From positions 1 through 49,845 of the forward strand of contig JAICHV010000029.1 in NCBI GenBank assembly GCA_025924715.1: a DNA stretch of 49,845 nucleotides, in the 5' to 3' direction. This stretch comes from Alphaproteobacteria bacterium. GTDB taxonomy: Bacteria > Pseudomonadota > Alphaproteobacteria > Micropepsales > Micropepsaceae. A program made the translations under genes and the position numbers. Shown piece by piece: positions 1 through 7,719 of the stretch. The notes below the pieces were generated by a model that searched no databases, was not told the DNA's origin, and was given only the letters and a program-made list of their open reading frames with translations. Numbering within the stretch: the first letter of the stretch is position 1; the number at the start of each line of letters is the position of its first letter.

Positions 1-332
1 GCGGCATCGTAAAGCGCCATCGGCACCGCCAAATTGCCCAGCAGCAGGAAGTCTTTCTGGTGGCGCTTGAGCGGCTCCATCGAGGTGCCGGTCAGGTCGT
101 AATCGGCGCCCGGGCCTTTGGGATACCAGGCCGAGGATTCCAGCCCATTGGGATAATAGAGCAGCGAGAAGCGGTTCTTTGGCATCGCCTTGGCTTTGCG
201 CACGGCCGCTTCGGCCGAGCCGATCAGGCTTTCCGGCACCATCGCATCCAGGAATGGCAGGGCGATGGCGACACTTCCCAAGCCCCGGATCAGGGCACGG
301 CGGCTAAGAGGCGAACGGCGGGCGATCAACAT
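1..332 (-). CDS. DUF1552 family exported protein (partial, C-terminus outside window)
   Basis: Only the first 110 codons are in the window; the gene runs off the left edge. The protein begins with a twin-arginine-like export signal (SRRALIRG followed by a hydrophobic stretch ending near residue 35). It continues with the DUF1552 opening pattern: a strand reading LLYYPNG, then W-x-P-K-G-x-G-A-D and L-x-x-T-x-M-E-P-L. An in-frame stop lies 24 bases upstream of the ATG, and an AGGA ribosome site stands 8-9 bases before it, so the start is well supported. DUF1552 proteins are exported proteins of unknown function, often coded beside DUF1588/1592-type cytochrome-like proteins. Here the gene lies downstream of a TonB-dependent receptor on the same strand. 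Function is unknown; the family call is by recognition only. Confidence 0.8.
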   Translation of the reverse strand, partial: MLIARRSPLSRRALIRGLGSVAIALPFLDAMVPESLIGSAEAAVRKAKAMPKNRFSLLYYPNGLESSAWYPKGPGADYDLTGTSMEPLKRHQKDFLLLGNLAVPMALYDA

Positions 333-440
333 GGGCAATTTCCTGCTCTTGGATTGTTAAACCTGCGCCCAAGACAAGGGTGTCAGGGCCAACAGTCCGC
401 ACTTGGAAATCAACCAACGCCTCCTGAACGGACTTGCCCC

Positions 441-471
441 GGCAGGTCTCGGACACCGTCCGAAACCTGCC
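441..471. terminator. Intercistronic stem-loop after the first TonB receptor
   Basis: GGCAGGT and ACCTGCC, and inside them TCGGAC and GTCCGA, form a nested hairpin with a three-base loop and single mismatched bases between the stems. It starts 17 bases after the receptor stop codon in the minus direction and lies about 110 bases before the DUF1552 start. Neither side carries a T-run, so it is not a classical intrinsic terminator. It could slow 3'-end decay of the receptor mRNA or attenuate transcription into the next gene. Confidence 0.5.
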
Positions 472-487
472 GAAGCCAGATACCGTA

Positions 488-3481
488 TTACATCTTGTAA
501 CGCACGCCGACCGAGATCACCCGGTCGAAGATCGAGGCGGCATTGGCATACATGTCCATATCCGTCCTCAAATCGTCACCATTCTTATAGCCGAAGGTGC
601 GCAATTTGCTGTTGGAGATGTTGGTCGCATCGAGCGTGAACACCAGATGGTCGTTGAAGGTGTAGTTCAACGAGGCATCCAAATTGTTGCGCGGCGCCGC
701 ATAGGTATCGTTCGGTTGCGTGCCCACGGTGTTGCCAGTGTAGTACCTGCTGGACCAGGTCCAGGACACCCGGAACGAGACCCCACCATATTCATAGATA
801 CCGGTCACGTTGGTGTGCCAATGGTTGATGTTCTGGAACACGCCGGCGATGTAAGTGGCGTTGATGTCCCAGCCGAAGCCGCCCAGCCACTCCGGGCCGT
901 CCACCATCTCCGGCAAGAAGTCCAGGAACTGGGAGTAGGCAACTTCGCCCCCTTCCACGGTGGAGTCCAAAAGGTTGGTCGGCTGCGTCTGATTGTAGGA
1001 GTCGCCACCAACAAAGACCTGCTTGGTCTGGTTCTGAATGTAACCGGACACGTCCTTCTTGAACACCGCCAAGCTGACATGGTTGGCGTTACCCCAGTAA
1101 TACTCGGCATCCGCATCCAGATTGACGGACTTTTCCGGCACCAGGTCGGGATTGCCGCCATTGATGCTGCCGGTGACGTTGCCGGTCGCGGCCGTCAGCT
1201 TCAAATTGGGATTGAGCTGACTGAAGTTCGGACGGGTGAGCGTCTTGCTGGCAGCGAAGCGAAGGAACAGATTGTCCATGAGCGCTGCCTTGATATTGAA
1301 GCTCGGCAGCAGATCGAAGGTTTCCTTGATCCGGTGGATCGGCGTGTAGACCACGCAGGTCAAGCAGCCGGCATTTTTGCCGGCCGTGGGACCTACGGTG
1401 GGGTCTGCCGGCACATATTGCGAGGTCCAGGAATCGATGGTCAGGGTGGTGTCGGCAATGCGGGCGCCGAAATTGCCATCCACCGGGATGTCATAGATCG
1501 GGAAGCCATAATTCACCTTGACGTAGCCATCTTTCGTGGCCTCGTTGACCTTGTATTCGGTGGCCGGCGAATTTTCCTGCGGACCGGAATAGCCGAAGAT
1601 ATTGCGGACTTTTTCGACCTGGTAGTAGAGGAAGTCCTGCGACGCGTCGCAGAATTTCGTCATACCGAATTCGGGCCCGAACAACTCGCCATGGGTGCAG
1701 TGCACGACGTTGGGGTCGACCTGCACACCGCCGACATGGACGTTGGTCTGCGCCAGCACGTTGGCCGGATTGAACGAGTTGGAGTTGGTGGAGGCGGTGA
1801 AGTTCGGCGTCACCGAGGCCCGGAAGGCGGTGCAGGCCGGGCTGTTATAGGCGGCGACAATGTATTTGTTGTTCGCCGCGGCGCCGTTGCCGGGGGTGGT
1901 GATGGCGGCGCAGCCCAAGCCGCCGCCGGCCGGACCGTAATTGTGCGCGGCACGGCGATCGTAACGATAGCCAACCTGGATGCTGTTGATGAAGTTGGAC
2001 GTGCCGAAGGTGTATGTGGCATCGACGCGGCCGTTATAGCCGCTGCCGCGCGCGTCGTTAAAGTTGTCGTAGAACTGGCTGTAATAGAACGGGCCAGTGA
2101 CCTCTTCGTTACCGGGCATGTCCCAATAGAGGATGCCGGTGCCCTTGTAGGACACGATGGTGTGGAAGCCATCGTTGCTCTTGCCGGTCGCCGGATTGGT
2201 GGTGAAGTTGGCGTAGTCGTCCATCACCGGCGTTGCCGATACGCGCTTGGAACCGGTGTAGGAAAATTCGCTGGTCACTTCGAGATGGCTGGTGGGATCC
2301 CAGATGCCGCCCGTGGCGAACTGCCAGGTGTCTTCCTTGCTGTGCTGCGGCTGGTTCGAGGTGATGGTGAAGCAGCCGGCATATTGTTCCTCGAGGAAAT
2401 TGGTGCCCGGGAACACTTTGTCTTTGGCATAATCGTCGCAATTGCCGTTCTGGGCAGCCAGGAAGTCAGCGTTCACCCGGTTGCGCAGGGTCGTATAGAA
2501 AAGCTCGCTATACAGTTCGAGGCCCTGGGTCGGACGCCACTGGCCGCCGAGCAGCAAGGCACCGCGTTCGACCATGCCGTTTCTCTGGTCCATCGAGCCG
2601 CCGGAGCGCGCCGCATAGCCTTGGCGGATGCCGCCGGTATAGGTGGCGTTGTTGGCGGAGCAGCCCGCGCCGGTGGCCGCGTTGGTGGGGATGCAAACAT
2701 TACCCGGCCCCGAACCGGCGCCGGCCACCGGACCGCCGGTGACACCGGTGCGGGCACCGCCGCCCGAATCGTCCTCGCCGCTCCACTCGAGCTTGTAGGA
2801 AACGTCGGCCAGCAAGCCGATCTCGCCGACATCGGTGGTCCAACGGTCGCTGACCAGCATCGAGGCCGAGGGGGAGATCACGCCCGACAGACTGGGGTAG
2901 CGCGCTTCCGCACCGCCCGCCAAAGTAAAGCCCTTGAAATCAAAGGGCCGGTGCAAACGCACATCGATCAGGCCCGCCATGCCGCCTTCGATTTGGTCGG
3001 GCGCAGACGCCTTCTGGACATCGACGCGGGCCAGCATTTCGGACGGGAAATCCGGCAGCGAAATGGTACGGCCGGTGGAGGTGAAGATCTGGCGGCCATT
3101 GATCAGGGTCTGAATGTCGGGAAGACCGCGGATCAGGACCGTGGAAGGCTCATAGGAACTACGGATGATCGAAATGCCGGTGACATGCTGCAGCGATTCC
3201 ACCACCGTGGTATCGGGCAGCTTGCCGATATCTTCCGAAACGATGGAGTCAATGATCTGACCCGCGTCCCGTTTGATATCGAGCGCACCGGCGACCGCGG
3301 CGCGCGCGCCGGTGACGGTCACGGTTTCCACCGCGGCGGCGGTCTGAGCATTCTGGGCGCTGGCCACGCTGCTTGCCAAAACCGACGCCAGCACTGAGAC
3401 CGAACCGAGCAGAAGAGCTCTCTTGCGCCCGGTATTCGGCATGTTCGAGATGGAATCGCGCTTGGTGGATCCGTAAGACAT
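488..3481 (-). CDS. TonB-dependent receptor (TonB-Xanth-Caul type)
   Basis: This is a 997-residue outer-membrane active transporter that would take up an oligosaccharide or other large substrate using TonB energy. The start chosen is the ATG with GGGGAG 8 bases upstream. A Sec signal ends near residue 42 (ASA). The plug follows, with ETVTVTGAR as a TonB-box-like segment. It also carries the typical IVSEDIGKLPD and VVESLQHVTG signatures of the Caulobacter/Xanthomonas receptor family, and LIRGLPDIQTLINGR. The barrel ends in VGVRYKM with a terminal hydrophobic residue (Met) instead of the usual Phe. It is followed by a stem-loop and a DUF1552 gene. The substrate is not predictable from sequence. 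It is unlike the two other receptors in the window in its N-terminal plug wording, so it belongs to a different subfamily. Confidence 0.93.
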   Translation of the reverse strand: MSYGSTKRDSISNMPNTGRKRALLLGSVSVLASVLASSVASAQNAQTAAAVETVTVTGARAAVAGALDIKRDAGQIIDSIVSEDIGKLPDTTVVESLQHVTGISIIRSSYEPSTVLIRGLPDIQTLINGRQIFTSTGRTISLPDFPSEMLARVDVQKASAPDQIEGGMAGLIDVRLHRPFDFKGFTLAGGAEARYPSLSGVISPSASMLVSDRWTTDVGEIGLLADVSYKLEWSGEDDSGGGARTGVTGGPVAGAGSGPGNVCIPTNAATGAGCSANNATYTGGIRQGYAARSGGSMDQRNGMVERGALLLGGQWRPTQGLELYSELFYTTLRNRVNADFLAAQNGNCDDYAKDKVFPGTNFLEEQYAGCFTITSNQPQHSKEDTWQFATGGIWDPTSHLEVTSEFSYTGSKRVSATPVMDDYANFTTNPATGKSNDGFHTIVSYKGTGILYWDMPGNEEVTGPFYYSQFYDNFNDARGSGYNGRVDATYTFGTSNFINSIQVGYRYDRRAAHNYGPAGGGLGCAAITTPGNGAAANNKYIVAAYNSPACTAFRASVTPNFTASTNSNSFNPANVLAQTNVHVGGVQVDPNVVHCTHGELFGPEFGMTKFCDASQDFLYYQVEKVRNIFGYSGPQENSPATEYKVNEATKDGYVKVNYGFPIYDIPVDGNFGARIADTTLTIDSWTSQYVPADPTVGPTAGKNAGCLTCVVYTPIHRIKETFDLLPSFNIKAALMDNLFLRFAASKTLTRPNFSQLNPNLKLTAATGNVTGSINGGNPDLVPEKSVNLDADAEYYWGNANHVSLAVFKKDVSGYIQNQTKQVFVGGDSYNQTQPTNLLDSTVEGGEVAYSQFLDFLPEMVDGPEWLGGFGWDINATYIAGVFQNINHWHTNVTGIYEYGGVSFRVSWTWSSRYYTGNTVGTQPNDTYAAPRNNLDASLNYTFNDHLVFTLDATNISNSKLRTFGYKNGDDLRTDMDMYANAASIFDRVISVGVRYKM

Positions 3482-3692
3482 AAGTGAACTCCCCTGATAT
3501 TTTTGTTGGTAACTGTAATTTCGGTGCAAGCGCCGCGAGGCGCTGTGCCTCGGGACGGATGGTTGACCCAAACCACATGCCCGCCTTGGGGCACGTCACT
3601 TCAGGCCGCTGTTGGTCCTCTCCTCAAACTGCCCGGTTCGTTGACTGGGCCGGCGTAAATTATTCTATGGCGCCATCAAGGGCGCGAAATCG

Positions 3693-3717
3693 GGTAATAC
3701 CATATATTTTATAATAA
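3693..3717 (-). promoter_or_regulatory. Candidate operator and AT-rich promoter of the TonB receptor
   Basis: GGTAATACC (3693-3701) is a perfect palindrome around a central base, and overlaps an AT-only stretch (ATATATTTTATAAT) inside otherwise GC-rich DNA. It lies about 210 bases upstream of the receptor start. GGTA-N-TACC is the core shape recognised by several GntR/FCD regulators, and a GntR/FCD gene lies about 0.9 kb further right. The link to that regulator is inference. Confidence 0.3.
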
Positions 3718-3910
3718 GCTCAACAGCCCTTTGATCACAATCATCTTTTCGGGGGAGTCTGTGGGCGTAGAGCATCACCTCAGAAAATGTTCAACGTAAA
3801 CAATCGCTTCGTGACATCCGGCGATCGGCTCCGCATCCCTGGAGCGTTCTTTCCGTGTTTTATTGGGCTGTTACGCGCCGCGGCGGTGATGCTGTCCCCA
3901 CGCGATTCGC

Positions 3911-3928
3911 GCAGCGAATATTCGCTGC
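3911..3928. repeat. 18-bp perfect palindrome
   Basis: GCAGCGAATATTCGCTGC is a perfect palindrome without a loop, beginning 16 bases past the isochorismatase stop in the minus direction. A neighbouring copy of the half-site (GATTCGC, 3904-3910) can pair alternatively with GCGAAT, giving two mutually exclusive hairpins. No T-run follows, so it may be a protein-binding site, a cruciform or a weak 3'-end structure. Confidence 0.5.
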
Positions 3929-3943
3929 CAGGGCCGATCGGGT

Positions 3944-4567
3944 TTAGCGGCGCAGAGCGGAAATGATCTCGTCGCAGGATGGCGTGCGGCCGATATTCAC
4001 CAGCGCGTAATTAAGACCGGCGCGTTGCCACTCGTCATTCACCGTGGAGGTGCCATCGCTGGCGACGATCACTTCAAAGCCGATATCGGCCGCATGCCGC
4101 GCGGTATGTTCGATCGACATGTTGGTCCAGGCCCCGGTGATCATGATCGTCTGCGTCCCGAAGCCGCGCAAAAGGCTTTCCAGTTTGGTCCCGAAAAAAC
4201 CGTTCATGCGCATTTTTTCGACGATCAGGTCTGCGGCCTGGGGCTCCAGACCCTCCACCGCCGCCGCGCCCCAGGTCCCTCGCACCACCGCATTTGCGTC
4301 CTTGATGCCACGGAACAATGGAGCATTCAGCTTCAGGCCGGGCGCGCCGGGTTCTACGATGTAATGGACGTGAATGACCGGGATCTTGTGCGCGCGCGCT
4401 TCCTTCGCAAGCCGCGCGACATTGGCCACGACATGCTGGCTGGCGGCATGGGCCGGTGCGCCCGAATCCGCGAACGCGCCACCCACGCTGATCACGTCGT
4501 TCTGCAGATCCTGAATGATCAATGCCGCCGAGGCCGGATCGATGCGCAAGTCTTCGCTTTTTGACAT
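3944..4567 (-). CDS. Isochorismatase-family cysteine hydrolase homologue with Cys-to-Ser at the nucleophile
   Basis: A 207-residue protein with the isochorismatase/nicotinamidase fold. The catalytic Asp is at 20 (IIQDLQND) and the catalytic Lys at 118 (VEKMRMNGFFGT). The nucleophile loop normally reads T-N-x-C-V-E-x-T-A-R; here it is TNMSIEHTARHA with Ser 151 where Cys is expected. The codon is TCG, so this is not a simple reading ambiguity. Members hydrolyse amides, carbamates or vinyl ethers through a Cys-Lys-Asp triad. The Ser form could be a slow hydrolase, could have another reaction, or could bind ligand only. The start has GGGGAAG 5 bases upstream. The gene lies 26 bases after the GntR regulator on the same strand, so the two are probably cotranscribed. 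Confidence 0.9.
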   Translation of the reverse strand: MSKSEDLRIDPASAALIIQDLQNDVISVGGAFADSGAPAHAASQHVVANVARLAKEARAHKIPVIHVHYIVEPGAPGLKLNAPLFRGIKDANAVVRGTWGAAAVEGLEPQAADLIVEKMRMNGFFGTKLESLLRGFGTQTIMITGAWTNMSIEHTARHAADIGFEVIVASDGTSTVNDEWQRAGLNYALVNIGRTPSCDEIISALRR

Positions 4568-4593
4568 GGTCGCTTCCCCTTTAACGCTGGCTC

Positions 4594-5274
4594 TTAGCCG
4601 ATCGTGAACTGCACCAGGCGGTTGTAGGATTTCTCGATATGCTCGCGCATCGCCGCGCCGGCCGCATCGGCATCGCGCTGCTGTAGCGCCTGAATCAGGT
4701 GCGCATGCTCGCTGGCGGCCTCGGTGGCGATCTCGCGGTGAAAACGCAGACGGAAAATATGCATATGCGTGTGCAGGCGGCCCAGCGCCTCGGCGATCAG
4801 GCTATTGCCGCTGCCGGCTGCCAGCCGACTGTGAAATTCCGCGTCCTGATCGGCGAACAGATCGTAAGAGGCCCGCGTGACGCCCGGCTCCATCGCCGCG
4901 GCATGGTGGGCGAGATCTTCCAACTCTGCGTCCGTCATCCGCTGAGCGGCATAGCTGGCGCCGGCCGGTTCGATCAGCAGACGAATTTCGAAAAGTTCCT
5001 CGAACTGTTTTCGGTTCAAGGTGGGCGCCGTGCAATAGCCGATGAAATGCTTTTTGCTGACCAGGCCGACGCCTTCCAGCATACTCAGCGCTTCGCGGAT
5101 CGGCGTTTGCGAAACCCCCAGATCCCGCACCAGATTGTCGACCAGGATGCGGCTATCGGGGGGAATCCGCAGCGACATGATATCGGCCCGGATCAGATTA
5201 TAGACTTCCTCCACCAGGCCATGGCGTTTGATACGTCCTCGCGGGGCTTTGCGTTGAAGGCTGGGCCTTGGCAT
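4594..5274 (-). CDS. GntR-family regulator, FCD (FadR-type) subfamily
   Basis: A 226-residue transcription factor. The winged helix-turn-helix spans about residues 15-85 and contains LVRDLGVSQTPIREALSMLE, the hallmark GntR recognition region. The rest is the helical FCD ligand-binding domain with conserved Asp/His metal ligands (for example DAEFHSRLA). FCD regulators usually bind sugar acids or short organic acids and repress nearby catabolic genes. The ATG before PRPSLQRK is preferred because it gives the normal family length; longer in-frame starts add residues unrelated to the family. The ribosome site (CGAAAGAA) is weak. It is divergent from the Ldh-ADH-ALDH operon and precedes the isochorismatase gene, which makes those genes its likely targets. 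Confidence 0.9.
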   Translation of the reverse strand: MPRPSLQRKAPRGRIKRHGLVEEVYNLIRADIMSLRIPPDSRILVDNLVRDLGVSQTPIREALSMLEGVGLVSKKHFIGYCTAPTLNRKQFEELFEIRLLIEPAGASYAAQRMTDAELEDLAHHAAAMEPGVTRASYDLFADQDAEFHSRLAAGSGNSLIAEALGRLHTHMHIFRLRFHREIATEAASEHAHLIQALQQRDADAAGAAMREHIEKSYNRLVQFTIG

Positions 5275-5455
5275 TTGTTCTTTCGTCAGCCGATCTTCGA
5301 ATTTGTACGGCGTATGCCTTGTCGGACGACAAAGCGATTTGTTCCTAAAGGGCGCGGGATTACCGATAATCCATGTATCGCAGACGGATAGCTTGACCGT
5401 CCGCATAATAACAAATATCTGAAAAATGACCAGATAATATATAATATACCGTCAA
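5275..5455. promoter_or_regulatory. Divergent promoter region between GntR and the dehydrogenase operon
   Basis: The 181 bases carry three inverted repeats: TTGTC-GGAC-GACAA (5319-5332), GGATTA-CCGA-TAATCC (5357-5372) and TGAC...GTCA, whose arms bracket an almost pure AT stretch (5427-5454). TATAAT at 5440-5445 fits a -10 box for the rightward operon only 10 bases before its ATG. Any of the repeats could be the GntR operator; the sequence alone does not say which. Confidence 0.45.
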
Positions 5456-6484
5456 ATGATCGTTGAAGCGGCACAGGTGCGAAGCTTGGCGGAGGACGTG
5501 CTGGTGTTCCACGGCGCGCCGCCGGCCCATGCGCGCGTCCAAGCCGATCTGTTGCTGGAAGGCGAATTGCGCGGCCTGCCCTCGCACGGTCTCTTACGCC
5601 TGCGGCGGGTGGTCGAGCGCATTCAGAGAGGCCTCACCGATCCGCGCACCAGCGGCCGGCAGCAATGGCTGTACCGTGCCTTTCTCGATGTCGATGGCGA
5701 ACGCGGTTTGGGTCCGGTTGTCGCCCAATCCGCCCTGGCGACGGTCGAACCGCGTGCGCGCGAAGATGGCATCGCCGTCGCCGCGATCCGCAACTCCAAC
5801 CACATTGCCATGCTGGCTTGGTATGCCGAACAGGTCGCAAAGCGCGGCTTGATCGCGCTGGCCATGACCACCAGCGAGGCCTTGGTCCATCCTTGGGGCG
5901 GGCGTAAGAAGATGCTGGGCACCAATCCGCTCGCCATCGCTGTGCCGGCCTCGCCCGAGCCGCTGGTGCTGGATATGGCGACGGGACTGGTTTCGATGGG
6001 CAAGATTCACGATTACGCCAATCGCGGCGAAGCAATCCCCCAAGGCTGGGCCTTGGACGAAGACGGCAATCCCACCACCGACGCGCAAGCGGCCAAGCTT
6101 GGCGCCATTGCCCCTTTCGGCGGGCCCAAGGGATATGCTCTGGGCCTGGCGCTGGAAGTGATGGTGACGGCGCTCAGCGCTTCGGCGGTGGGCACCCAAG
6201 TCAAAGGAACATTGGACAGCGAAGCGGTGTGCAACAAAGGCGATGTTTTCATCGTGATCGCGCCCCGCCCGGGAGAAAGAGTGACCGAGATGGTAAGTGC
6301 CTATCTGGATGAAATCCGAAAGTGCGCCCCCGCCGATCCCGCCGATCCGGTGATGGTGCCGGGGGATCGCGCCCGAAACCGGCGTGCGCAAAACTTGACC
6401 GAAGGACTTTATCTCGACGACCGGCTTTGGCGCGATCTTCTCGACCTCAAGGACTCCTGCAGCAGCAAGGCGGTTTCGGCATGA
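5456..6484 (+). CDS. Ldh-family (malate/lactate/ureidoglycolate type) NAD(P)-dependent dehydrogenase
   Basis: A 342-residue member of the type-2 malate/L-lactate dehydrogenase family, which oxidises a 2-hydroxy acid to the 2-oxo acid in the cytoplasm. Seen features are the catalytic LPSHGLLRL (His 44 and Arg 48), NSNHIAMLAWYAE with His 116, and the cofactor-binding TNPLAIAVP. The substrate could be malate, lactate, ureidoglycolate, a sugar acid or a sulfo acid; sequence does not decide. The ATG is the first possible start after an in-frame stop. It has no ribosome site, and a TATAAT box ends only 10 bases upstream, so the mRNA is probably leaderless. The gene overlaps the next one by ATGA. 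The GntR regulator is divergent. Confidence 0.88.
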   Translation: MIVEAAQVRSLAEDVLVFHGAPPAHARVQADLLLEGELRGLPSHGLLRLRRVVERIQRGLTDPRTSGRQQWLYRAFLDVDGERGLGPVVAQSALATVEPRAREDGIAVAAIRNSNHIAMLAWYAEQVAKRGLIALAMTTSEALVHPWGGRKKMLGTNPLAIAVPASPEPLVLDMATGLVSMGKIHDYANRGEAIPQGWALDEDGNPTTDAQAAKLGAIAPFGGPKGYALGLALEVMVTALSASAVGTQVKGTLDSEAVCNKGDVFIVIAPRPGERVTEMVSAYLDEIRKCAPADPADPVMVPGDRARNRRAQNLTEGLYLDDRLWRDLLDLKDSCSSKAVSA

Positions 6485-7698
6485 CTATGTTTGGAACCCT
6501 GCGCCTTCCGGCCAGTGTGGTATTCGGCCGTGGCCAGCGTGCGGCGCTGGGCATGATGGCCGCGCGGCTCGGCCGCCGCGCCCTGATCTGCACCGACGCC
6601 AGGCTTGCTGCCGAGCCGGATTTCGGCGCCATGGTCGGAACGGTGGAAAAAGCCGGACTATCCGTCCAGGTGTTTGACGGCACCGAAGGCGATCTGCCGA
6701 TCACCTGCATCACGCGCTGCGTCGCCGAGCATGCCGGGTTTGCCCCGGATGTTGTGATCGGGCTTGGCGGCGGCAGTTGCATGGACATGGCCAAGACCGC
6801 GGCTTTGATGCTGCGCCATGGCGGCTCGATTGCCGATTATTACGGCGAAAACAAAATCCCCGGGCCGCTGCCGCCGGTGATCGCGGTGCCCACGACCGCC
6901 GGGACCGGCTCGGAAGTGACGCCGGTGGCTGTGGTCGGCGATGTCGCGCGCAATCTCAAGATCGGCATTTCCAGTCCCTATCTGATACCCGCCGCGGCGC
7001 TGTGCGATCCGGACCTGACCGCGTCCTGTCCGCCCACCTTGACGGCCGCCTCCGGCGTCGACGCCTTGACCCATGCGGTGGAAGCTTTCACCGCCCTGCC
7101 CCGGCCCTTCGCGGCCGAACTTGCCGTCAACAATGTCTTTGTCGGCAAGAATATCCTGTCGGACCAATTCGCCCTGACAGCGATTGCCAATATCTGGCGC
7201 TTCCTCAAACGCGCCTATGCCGATGGCGCCGATATGGAGGCGCGCGAAGGCATGGCGTTGGCGGCGCTCAGCGCCGGCTGCGCCTTCGGCACCGCCGGTA
7301 CGGCCGCCGCCCACGCCATCCAATATCCGGTCGGCAACGAGACCCACACGCCGCATGGCGTTGGCGTGGCGCTGCTGCTTCCCTATGTGATGGAATTCAA
7401 CCGGCCCAATTGCGTTGGCTCTTTTGCACAGATTGCCCGCACCATCGGGCTTTGCGGCAGCGACGAGCAGCTTTCTCATGCGGTGATCGATTCCGTCGCG
7501 GAGCTTCTCAAATCGCTGGGCATCCCGGGCAACCTGCGCGAGTTGGGCCTTGCCGAGGACCGCCAGGACTGGACCGCCGAAAGCGCCATCGGCGCCGCCA
7601 GGCTGGTCAACAACAATCCCCGCAAGCTGGACCTCGATGCCATGCGGGCGATAACCCGCGCCGCCTATCGCGGCGACCGCGCCGCGCTGCGGGCATGA
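6481..7698 (+). CDS. Iron-containing (group III) alcohol dehydrogenase
   Basis: A 405-residue cytoplasmic NAD-dependent dehydrogenase of the Fe-ADH family. It has the nucleotide-binding GLGGGSCMDMAK (residues 95-105), PTTAGTGSEVT, and the metal ligands Asp 194 and His 198 (SGVDALTHAVEAF), His 278 (AHAIQYPVG) and His 292 (HTPHGVG). The ATG overlaps the preceding stop, which indicates translational coupling. The adjoining aldehyde dehydrogenase suggests a pair that oxidises a primary alcohol or hydroxy acid (4-hydroxybutyrate-like) through an aldehyde to an acid. An alternative is maleylacetate-reductase-like activity, which belongs to a related branch. The substrate assignment is inference. 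Confidence 0.92.
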   Translation: MTMFGTLRLPASVVFGRGQRAALGMMAARLGRRALICTDARLAAEPDFGAMVGTVEKAGLSVQVFDGTEGDLPITCITRCVAEHAGFAPDVVIGLGGGSCMDMAKTAALMLRHGGSIADYYGENKIPGPLPPVIAVPTTAGTGSEVTPVAVVGDVARNLKIGISSPYLIPAAALCDPDLTASCPPTLTAASGVDALTHAVEAFTALPRPFAAELAVNNVFVGKNILSDQFALTAIANIWRFLKRAYADGADMEAREGMALAALSAGCAFGTAGTAAAHAIQYPVGNETHTPHGVGVALLLPYVMEFNRPNCVGSFAQIARTIGLCGSDEQLSHAVIDSVAELLKSLGIPGNLRELGLAEDRQDWTAESAIGAARLVNNNPRKLDLDAMRAITRAAYRGDRAALRA

Positions 7699-7719
7699 TT
7701 TGACAGGAAAGCCGAGACG

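Larger units (their letters stand above)
3482..3943. other. Intergenic region upstream of the first TonB receptor
   Basis: These 462 bases lie between the receptor start and the isochorismatase stop. I see no convincing coding frame on either strand. The stretch holds the receptor ribosome site, a palindromic GGTAATACC next to an AT-rich tract at 3697-3717 that could serve as the receptor promoter, and an 18-base perfect palindrome at its right end, just past the isochorismatase stop. Confidence 0.7.

Noticed and set aside
434..3397. Long open frame on the plus strand opposite the first TonB receptor
   Set aside because: It has no ribosome site and no recognisable domain, and it mirrors the receptor codons. 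Similar antisense frames at 6658-9123, 10346-11992, 17150-18619, 26753-28345 and 45952-47229 are rejected for the same reason; they come from high third-position GC.
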